10,000 nucleotides of DNA from Magnetospirillum sp. GTDB lineage: Bacteria > Pseudomonadota > Alphaproteobacteria > Rhodospirillales > Magnetospirillaceae. Position numbers and translations under genes: made by a program. Under the pieces are notes generated by a model, which saw nothing but the letters and a program-made list of their open reading frames with translations, ran no database searches and was not told the DNA's origin. The stretch spans positions 1 through 10,000 of the forward strand of contig JAIWOG010000013.1 of the NCBI GenBank assembly GCA_020217035.1, read 5' to 3'. Of the stretch, positions 5,580 to 10,000 are shown piece after piece; within the stretch, counting starts at the first letter, position 1; each line of letters opens with the position of its first letter.

Positions 5580-6572
5580 ATGCTGCCGGCGACCATGACC
5601 TGTATCGAGATTTCCACCCCCGGCGATTGCGACGTCTTGCAGCCGGCGACACGGCCGCTGCCGGTCGCGGGGCCGGGTCAGGTGCTGATCAAGGTGGCGG
5701 CGGCGGGTGTCAACCGTCCCGACGTGTTGCAGCGCCAAGGCGCCTATCCGGCGCCGCCCGGCGCCTCGGACCTGCCGGGTCTGGAGGTTTCGGGCACCGT
5801 CGCCGCCTTGGGTGACGGGGTTGCCCAGTGGCAATTGGGCGATTCGGTTTGCGCCTTGTGCGCCGGCGGTGGCTATGCCGAATATGTCGCCGTCGATGCC
5901 CGACATTGCCTGCCCATTCCCGACGACTTGCATTTCAACGAAGCGGCGGCTCTGCCGGAAACCCTGTTCACCGTCTGGCACAATGTGTTCGAGCGCGGCC
6001 AACTGAAAGCCGGCGAGACGTTCCTGGTGCATGGCGGGGCGTCCGGCATCGGCACCACCGTCATCCAATTGGCCAAGGCCATGGGGGCGACCGTCTTCGC
6101 CACCGCCGGCGGCGCCGCCAAATGCGCCGCCTGCGTGAAGCTGGGGGCCGACCGCGCCATCGACTACCAGAGCGAGGACTTCGTCGAGGTGATCAAGGCC
6201 GAACGTGGCGGCAAGGGTGTCGACGTCATCCTGGACATGGTGGGCGGCGACTATCTGCCCCGCAACGTCAAGTGCCTGGGCTTCGAAGGCCGTCTGGTCA
6301 ACATCGCCTTCATGAAGGGCCCGGTGGCGGAAATGAACATGATGCCGGTGATGTTGCGGCGTCTGACGCTGACCGGCTCGACCCTTCGGCCGCAATCGGA
6401 CGAGGCCAAGGCGCGGATGGCGCAAGGGCTGCTGGACCATGTCTGGCCCCTGGTGGCGGCGGGCAGGGTGCGGCCGCTGATCCATGCCGAGTTCCCGCTG
6501 ACCCAGGCCGCCGATGCCCACAAGCTGATGGAATCAAACACCCATGTGGGCAAGATCGTGTTGACCGTTTGA
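5580..6572 (+). CDS. NAD(P)H:quinone oxidoreductase, zinc-free MDR family (PIG3/Qor type)
   Basis: 330 residues, full length for the medium-chain dehydrogenase/reductase family. It is expected to reduce quinones or enones with NADPH in the cytosol. The N-terminal catalytic part carries the PIG3-type signature NRPDVLQRQGAYPAPPG (45-61) and GLEVSGTV (67-74). The zinc ligands of alcohol dehydrogenases are absent. The Rossmann part has HGGASGIGTTVIQLAKAMGA (151-170), DRAIDY (191-196) and the C-terminal FPLTQAADAHKLMES segment seen across the family. The ATG at 5580 follows AAGGAAG at nine bases. It is divergent from the DUF1192 gene over 84 bases and has no terminator of its own before the trcR promoter. 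The physiological substrate is unknown. Confidence 0.92.
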   Translation: MLPATMTCIEISTPGDCDVLQPATRPLPVAGPGQVLIKVAAAGVNRPDVLQRQGAYPAPPGASDLPGLEVSGTVAALGDGVAQWQLGDSVCALCAGGGYAEYVAVDARHCLPIPDDLHFNEAAALPETLFTVWHNVFERGQLKAGETFLVHGGASGIGTTVIQLAKAMGATVFATAGGAAKCAACVKLGADRAIDYQSEDFVEVIKAERGGKGVDVILDMVGGDYLPRNVKCLGFEGRLVNIAFMKGPVAEMNMMPVMLRRLTLTGSTLRPQSDEAKARMAQGLLDHVWPLVAAGRVRPLIHAEFPLTQAADAHKLMESNTHVGKIVLTV

Positions 6573-6597
6573 CCACCGGCGCGGCCTCCCATATAAC
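6569..6597 (+). promoter_or_regulatory. Predicted promoter of trcR
   Basis: TTGACC (6569-6574) and TATAAC (6592-6597) are 17 bases apart, and the -35 box overlaps the stop codon of the oxidoreductase gene. This would give a leader of about 80 bases before the ATG at 6687. Confidence 0.65.
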
Positions 6598-6686
6598 TAC
6601 CGCAATCCCAAAAAGTGCCCCGCCATGGCACCGGGACCGACGCCCTGACCGGCCGGTTCCGCACGAGATTTCGCAAGGAGATGATT

Positions 6687-7262
6687 ATGGCTTTGCCGCT
6701 GATGCCCAAAGCGACTGCCGTCTGGCTGGTCGAGAACACCGCTCTCAGCTTTGAGCAGATCGCCGAGTTCTGTGGTTTGCATTCCCTGGAAGTGCAGGCC
6801 ATCGCCGACGGCGAAGTGGCGACCGGCATCGTCGGTCTGGACCCGGTGGCCAACGGCCAGATCACCAAGGCCGAACTGGAACGCTGCGAGGCCGACCCGG
6901 ACGCCACCCTGCGCCTGAACGTCACCGATTATCCGCAGCCCCGCGCCAAGCCCAAGGGTGCCCGCTACACCCCGGTGTCCAAGCGCCAGGACCGTCCCGA
7001 CGCCATCGCCTGGCTGCTGAAGCACCACCCCGAATTGTCGGACGCGCAATTGTGCAAGCTGATCGGCACCACCAAGCCGACCATCCAGTCGGTGCGCGAG
7101 AAAAGCCACTGGAATGCGCCCAATATCAAGCCGCGCAACCCGGTGACCTTGGGGCTGTGCTCCGAAAGCGACCTGGAGAAGGCCGTCGCCATCGGTCGCG
7201 GCCGCGCCGGCGGCCCGGTCAGCCCGCAATATCACGACGACAGCGAGGACGCCGGCGAATAA
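6687..7262 (+). CDS. trcR: TrcR-like cell-cycle transcriptional regulator (DUF1013)
   Basis: 191 residues matching the DUF1013/TrcR family, conserved in alphaproteobacteria and described as a cell-cycle transcriptional regulator. Two helix-turn-helix-like segments can be seen, at about 20-40 (LSFEQIAEFCGLHSLEVQAI) and 117-138 (LSDAQLCKLIGTTKPTIQSV), joined by a Pro/Lys-rich linker; the family block HWNAPNIKPRNPVTLGLC (141-158) follows, and the end is acidic. The start at 6687 was chosen because AAGGAG ends six bases upstream; an ATG at 6681 is too close, and a frame extending to 6615 adds residues unlike the family. It has its own promoter and terminator, so it is monocistronic. Targets in this organism are unknown. 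Confidence 0.87.
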   Translation: MALPLMPKATAVWLVENTALSFEQIAEFCGLHSLEVQAIADGEVATGIVGLDPVANGQITKAELERCEADPDATLRLNVTDYPQPRAKPKGARYTPVSKRQDRPDAIAWLLKHHPELSDAQLCKLIGTTKPTIQSVREKSHWNAPNIKPRNPVTLGLCSESDLEKAVAIGRGRAGGPVSPQYHDDSEDAGE

Positions 7263-7289
7263 TCGCCCTGTCTTTTTGCGACGACTTCG

Positions 7290-7315
7290 ACGCCCGCCAC
7301 AAAGCGGGCGTTTTT
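7290..7315 (+). terminator. Rho-independent terminator of trcR
   Basis: An 8-bp perfect stem, ACGCCCGC (7290-7297) with GCGGGCGT (7304-7311), closes a 6-base loop and is followed by five T. It starts 28 bases after the trcR stop codon. Confidence 0.9.
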
Positions 7316-7326
7316 GTTTCATAATT

Positions 7327-7342
7327 CCGCCAAACCTGGCGG
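7327..7342. other. Small hairpin upstream of the lipoprotein gene
   Basis: Perfect 6-bp arms CCGCCA and TGGCGG around AACC, shortly after the trcR terminator and 42 bases before the lipoprotein ATG. It has no U-tract. It may be part of the lipoprotein leader or an operator; no clear -35/-10 pair was found in this gap. Confidence 0.3.
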
Positions 7343-7384
7343 TGATGATTCCCACCATCGGCTGTCGCCGGACGGGAGGTCATC

Positions 7385-7789
7385 ATGCGTAAGGGTCTGT
7401 TCATCGCCGCCGCCCTGGTGCTGGGCTTGTCGGCATGCGCCCAGCCGGGCGGCAACGGTTTCGGCATCAGCAAGTCCACCGGCGGCGCCATCCTGGGCGG
7501 CGCCGGCGGCGCCCTGGCCGGGTCGCAGTTCGGCGGCGGCAAGGGCAAACTGGCGACCACCGCGCTGGGCACCCTGTTGGGGGCCTGGATCGGCTCGGAA
7601 GCCGGCGCCTCCATGGATCGCGCCGACCAGAATTATTATTCCAACCAGCAGCGCGGCACTGCGCCGCCGGCTTACGGCTATGGGCAACCGTCTTATGGCT
7701 ATGCCCAACCGGCCCCGGTCTATCGCCCACAGCCGCAGATCCAGTGGAACGACCCGCGTGGATACGATTCGATGCCGCCGCGTTACTGA
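7385..7789 (+). CDS. Glycine-zipper outer-membrane lipoprotein
   Basis: 134 residues. The lipoprotein signal MRKGLFIAAALVLGLSAC ends in the lipobox LSAC, so C18 should be lipidated and the protein anchored in the envelope. Residues 33-75 form a glycine-zipper two-helix hairpin of the type seen in rickettsial 17-kDa antigen and related proteins (GGAILGGAGGALAG, then ALGTLLGAWIGSEAGA, then SMDRAD). The last 50 residues are rich in Tyr, Pro, Gln and Gly, with repeated YGYGQP/YGYAQP units and a low-complexity end. GGGAGG lies five bases before the ATG at 7385. The gene stands alone after the trcR terminator. Such proteins are thought to help envelope integrity, but a precise role cannot be read here. 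Confidence 0.88.
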   Translation: MRKGLFIAAALVLGLSACAQPGGNGFGISKSTGGAILGGAGGALAGSQFGGGKGKLATTALGTLLGAWIGSEAGASMDRADQNYYSNQQRGTAPPAYGYGQPSYGYAQPAPVYRPQPQIQWNDPRGYDSMPPRY

Positions 7790-7856
7790 CGGACGGGAAA
7801 GTGTCGTCGTTCGGGGGGGGATGAATTGTCGCGATAGTAGATGTATGTGATAAATA

Positions 7857-7879
7857 ACCATCGAAAAGTTGTCGATGGT
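7857..7879 (+). promoter_or_regulatory. Hairpin covering the likely ribosome-binding site of the next gene
   Basis: Perfect 8-bp arms ACCATCGA (7857-7864) and TCGATGGT (7872-7879) with a 7-base loop, ending six bases before the ATG at 7886. The only Shine-Dalgarno-like bases, GGTGG (7877-7881), fall partly in its right arm, so translation could be reduced by this fold. If translation instead began at the ATG at 7841, the repeat would be coding. Confidence 0.4.
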
Positions 7880-7885
7880 GGTTTG

Positions 7886-8425
7886 ATGCGCGGAATCGCT
7901 CTATGCGTGGTCGTTCTGGCTGGAGTCTTCTCGTCGGCGGCCCCTCCCCATGTTCGGGCGGCGGATGTCGGTGCCCAGCAGGTGGCCGGATTATTCATGC
8001 TGACCTGTATGCAATATCTGGGGAACCGCGACGGTCTGTTGGGGTTCTTGGCAGAGCGGCGGGTTCCTTCCATGCCGTCACAGGCGGCGGAGAGATTCCT
8101 GCGCAAGCCGGGCGAAGGAAAAGTCTTCGATGCCAGCAGGCCAGGGACCCGGCTGGCGCTGGTTTCTCATGATAACGGGTTGTGCAGCGTGTTTTCAGAC
8201 ACGGCCAGCGGCCCCGAATCCGTGGCTTTAACCCTTCAGAATCTTCACGATTTAAAAGTGCCTGTGAAATTGGTGAGGGAATCGACTCATCCCAATGATC
8301 CATCGCTCAAGAACCAAGGCTTTGAAGGTGAATACTTTGGACGGGCGTTTCAGATGGTCCTGAGTTCGTCTTCACAGGTGGGGCGAATGCAGGTCATGTT
8401 TTCGGTCTGGCCGAATCAACCATAA
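7886..8425 (+). CDS. Exported protein of unknown function
   Basis: 179 residues from the ATG at 7886, chosen because it places a good signal peptide at the very start: MRGIALCVVVLAGVFSSAA, with likely cleavage after HVRA (about residue 25). An in-frame ATG at 7841 would add 15 polar residues before it. The mature part has two cysteines (C41 in MLTCMQYLG and C100 in HDNGLCSVF), which could form a disulfide in the periplasm. The layout (helix with FxxxC near the start, FL...PGEGKVFDAS, then a LALVSHDNGLCSVF strand) reminds me of the NMCC_0638 family of small exported proteins, but I cannot confirm this. Codon use is somewhat AT-richer than that of the neighbours towards the 3' end. The stop overlaps the terminator of the convergent hydrolase gene. 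Confidence 0.72.
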   Translation: MRGIALCVVVLAGVFSSAAPPHVRAADVGAQQVAGLFMLTCMQYLGNRDGLLGFLAERRVPSMPSQAAERFLRKPGEGKVFDASRPGTRLALVSHDNGLCSVFSDTASGPESVALTLQNLHDLKVPVKLVRESTHPNDPSLKNQGFEGEYFGRAFQMVLSSSSQVGRMQVMFSVWPNQP

Positions 8426-8458
8426 AAAAAGGAGCGAGTGCCTTGGCACCCGCCCCTT
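8424..8458 (-). terminator. Rho-independent terminator of the alpha/beta hydrolase gene
   Basis: Read on the minus strand, AAGGGGCGGGTGCC pairs with GGCACTCGCTCCTT, using two G-U pairs, and is followed by a run of seven T (8424-8430 on the opposite strand). On the plus strand the same positions become A-C mismatches and the tail is CTTATT, so it is directed to the minus-strand gene ending at 8478. Its T-run overlaps the stop codon of the plus-strand exported protein. Confidence 0.85.
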
Positions 8459-8477
8459 ATTCCGGAAACGGAAACGT

Positions 8478-9167
8478 TTACGGCGCGGCCACCGCCGCCG
8501 GCGGCAGGCCGGGGCGATTGGCGGCGGCTTCCGCCAGGCTTTCGCCCAGATATTGGTCGACCATCTCGGCCAGCGGTTCCAGGTGGTCGCCGAAGAAGTG
8601 GTTGGCGCCTTCCACCGTGCGGTACTTGACGCGGATGTTCTTCTGGCTGCCCAACTTGGCCGCCAGCTTGGCCACCGAGGCTTCGGGCACGGCGTCGTCG
8701 GCGGTGCCGTGGACGATCAGGCCGGAAGACGGGCAGGGCGCCAGGAAGGTGAAGTCGTAGGCGTTGGCTGGCGGCGCCACCGAGACGAAGCCGTCGATTT
8801 CCGGACGGCGCATCAGCAACTGCATGCCGATCCAGGCGCCGAACGAGAAGCCGCCCACCCAGCAGGCGCTTGCGTTGGGGTTGTAGGTCTGCATCCAGTC
8901 CAGCGCCGAGGCGGCGTCGGACAATTCGCCCTGACCGTTGTCGAACTTGCCCTGGCTGCGGCCGACGCCGCGGAAGTTGAATCGCAGCGTCGAGTAACCG
9001 CGCTTCACGAAGGCGTTGTAAAGGGCGTAGACCACCTTGTTGTTCATGGTGCCGCCGTGCTGCGGATGCGGATGCAGCAACAGGGCGATGGGCGCGTTGG
9101 TCACCTTGGAATGGTGATAGCGGCCTTCCAGGCGTCCGTCGGGTCCGTTGAAAATAACCTCGGGCAT
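8478..9167 (-). CDS. Alpha/beta hydrolase (COG2945-like)
   Basis: 229 residues, a small cytosolic alpha/beta hydrolase. The family pattern is clear: oxyanion-loop region LLLHPHPQHGGTMNNKVV (29-46), the FNFRGVGRSQG block (64-74), the nucleophile elbow GFSFG with S108 (106-110), an aspartate at D157/D158 (VHGTADDAVP) and the histidine H190 (GANHFF). The C-terminal 25 residues are Ala/Pro-rich and probably disordered. The ATG at 9167 has GGGG about six bases upstream. No signal peptide is seen. Members act on carboxyl or thio esters, and the real substrate is unknown. It is divergent from cysE across 252 bases; whether they share control is open. Confidence 0.9.
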   Translation of the reverse strand: MPEVIFNGPDGRLEGRYHHSKVTNAPIALLLHPHPQHGGTMNNKVVYALYNAFVKRGYSTLRFNFRGVGRSQGKFDNGQGELSDAASALDWMQTYNPNASACWVGGFSFGAWIGMQLLMRRPEIDGFVSVAPPANAYDFTFLAPCPSSGLIVHGTADDAVPEASVAKLAAKLGSQKNIRVKYRTVEGANHFFGDHLEPLAEMVDQYLGESLAEAAANRPGLPPAAVAAP

Positions 9168-9283
9168 CGTGTCCCCTATACCTGTCTTGGTTCGTTATCT
9201 GACGCACGGCCGGCTTCCGCCAGGGCAGCGGAAAAATCCCGAGTATGCGCGTCGGGGAATAATTGGCGGGTTTTGGGCTGATG

Positions 9284-9303
9284 GCCGGTCATACTTGACC
9301 GGC
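9284..9303. promoter_or_regulatory. Inverted repeat at the cysE promoter, possible operator
   Basis: Perfect 8-bp arms GCCGGTCA (9284-9291) and TGACCGGC (9296-9303) with a 4-base centre. The right arm covers the -35 box, a position at which a bound protein would block RNA polymerase. The regulator is not identified. Confidence 0.5.
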
Positions 9304-9323
9304 TTTGTCGGGCATCCTATATT
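9295..9323 (+). promoter_or_regulatory. Predicted sigma70-type promoter of cysE
   Basis: TTGACC (9295-9300) and TATATT (9318-9323) are separated by 17 bases, the best promoter match in the window. Transcription would start near 9330, leaving a leader of about 90 bases before the ATG at 9420. Confidence 0.7.
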
Positions 9324-9336
9324 CACCTCAACGAAA

Positions 9337-9386
9337 GCAACCCGCGCCCAAGGCCCCCCTTGGCCCTTGATGCGCACATGGGTTGC
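9337..9386 (+). ncRNA. Candidate structured leader of the cysE mRNA
   Basis: Nested pairing: GCAACCC (9337-9343) with GGGTTGC (9380-9386), GCGC (9344-9347) with GCGC (9372-9375), and an inner hairpin CCAAGG/CCTTGG (9348-9363) with four C in the loop. It would begin a few bases after the predicted transcription start. It does not match a riboswitch class I know. An in-frame ATG at 9378, if used, would place its 3' side in coding sequence. Confidence 0.35.
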
Positions 9387-9419
9387 GTCCTCGAGCGGAA
9401 GATTAGCATATTGCCGGCC

Positions 9420-10000
9420 ATGGTTTTCAAGTCTCTTCGCGAAGATATCGCCTCTATTCGCAGCCGCGACCCGGCGGCGCATTCCATCATCGAGGTGATC
9501 CTTTGCTATCCCGGACTGCATGCGCTGCTGATTCATCGGCTGGCGCATTGGTGCTGGGGCGTCGGCTTGAAGCTGCTGGGGCGTGTCCTGTCCCATGTGG
9601 GCAAGGTGTTCACCGGCATCGAGATTCATCCCGGCGCCACCATCGGTCGCCGCTTGTTCATCGACCACGGCACCGGCGTGGTGATCGGCGAGACCGCAGT
9701 CATTGGTGACGACGTCACCCTTTACCACGGCGTCACCCTGGGCGGCACCTCGCTGCACAAGGGCAAGCGTCACCCGACCCTTGAGGACGGCGTCATCGTT
9801 GGTTCCGGCGCCCAGGTCCTGGGGCCGATCGTCGTCGGCAAGGGGGCGCGAATCGGCGCCAACGCCGTGGTGCTGACCGAGGTGCCGCCCGGCGTCACCA
9901 TGGTGGGCATTCCCGCCCGTGCCGTGCTGCGCAAGCCGAAAGAGGGCGAGCCCACCTTCTGCGCCTATGGCCTGGAAGACGACAACCTGCCCGACCCGGT
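9420..10000 (+). CDS. cysE: Serine O-acetyltransferase, partial (3' end beyond window)
   Basis: 193 complete codons are visible. The enzyme transfers acetyl from acetyl-CoA to L-serine, giving O-acetylserine, the carbon acceptor for sulfide in cysteine synthesis. After a short helical part (1-60) comes a left-handed beta-helix of hexapeptide repeats: [10 protein letters not shown] (67-76), the catalytic H83 in [17 protein letters not shown]103, and [29 protein letters not shown]68 stands where E. coli has Asp143, as in the short Bacillus-type enzymes, and the N-terminal domain is likewise short. The start is uncertain: the ATG at 9420 lacks a Shine-Dalgarno, while a TTG at 9411 has GGAAG nine bases upstream and an ATG at 9378 is also in frame. 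Downstream genes are outside the window. Confidence 0.92.
   Translation, partial: MVFKSLREDIASIRSRDPAAHSIIEVILCYPGLHALLIHRLAHWCWGVGLKLLGRVLSHVGKVFTGIEIHPGATIGRRLFIDHGTGVVIGETAVIGDDVTLYHGVTLGGTSLHKGKRHPTLEDGVIVGSGAQVLGPIVVGKGARIGANAVVLTEVPPGVTMVGIPARAVLRKPKEGEPTFCAYGLEDDNLPDP

Noticed and set aside
5396..5617. A 73-codon minus-strand frame with a membrane-like N-terminal stretch over the DUF1192/oxidoreductase divergent gap
   Set aside because: It overlaps both neighbouring genes out of frame, and its second half is antisense-like Arg-rich sequence; the hydrophobic stretch is likely chance.
5310..6521. A 403-codon minus-strand frame covering the quinone oxidoreductase and joined to the DUF1192 protein
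   Set aside because: Only its last 61 codons resemble a family; the rest is antisense to the oxidoreductase. The DUF1192 start at 5495 has its own ribosome-binding site.
7480..7620. Repetitive GGC-rich stretch considered as a tandem DNA repeat
   Set aside because: It is explained by the glycine-zipper codons of the lipoprotein and has no regular repeat unit at the DNA level.

Overview
The window looks like chromosomal DNA of a GC-rich alphaproteobacterium, most likely a Rhodospirillales member close to Magnetospirillum. The reasons are the high GC, the families present (RcdA/DUF1465, TrcR/DUF1013 and DUF1192 are essentially alphaproteobacterial) and a palindrome with GGG/CCC arms of a kind common between alphaproteobacterial genes. 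The species is an inference from family content. No rRNA, tRNA, CRISPR array, insertion sequence or phage gene was seen.

Layout. 1-147: two REP-like palindromes in opposite orientation, no gene. 148-480 (-): frataxin cyaY. 649-975 (+): a short, degenerate receiver-domain protein. 1082-1306 (+): ribosomal protein L31 (rpmE) with a clear promoter and terminator. 1476-3269 (+): a large membrane-anchored class III adenylate cyclase. 3270-3668 (-): rcdA, whose stop codon abuts that of the cyclase. 3669-3883: a gap whose second half is very AT-rich, followed by an unrecognised 64-residue protein (3884-4078, +). 4086-5495 (-): a tight three-gene unit DUF1192 - bdhA - acyl-CoA thioesterase. 5580-6572 (+): a quinone oxidoreductase of the zinc-free MDR family. 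6687-7262 (+): trcR with its own promoter and terminator. 7385-7789 (+): a glycine-zipper lipoprotein. 7886-8425 (+): an unrecognised exported protein. 8478-9167 (-): an alpha/beta hydrolase with a terminator. 9420-10000 (+): cysE, serine O-acetyltransferase, running off the window, preceded by a strong promoter with an inverted repeat at its -35 box and a possible structured leader.

How the genes fit together. Most are ordinary housekeeping functions: iron delivery for Fe-S assembly (cyaY), cysteine synthesis (cysE), translation (rpmE), ketone-body/PHB catabolism (bdhA) and envelope proteins. A second theme is cell-cycle and second-messenger control: RcdA (CtrA proteolysis), TrcR, a cAMP-type cyclase and a stand-alone receiver domain.

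No obviously new multi-gene system (defence, secretion, biosynthesis) is visible. The most interesting items are the receiver domain that appears to lack helix 3, the architecture of the cyclase and its Asn-to-Gln change, the AT-rich island with an orphan small gene and a CtrA-like box, and the cysE control region.
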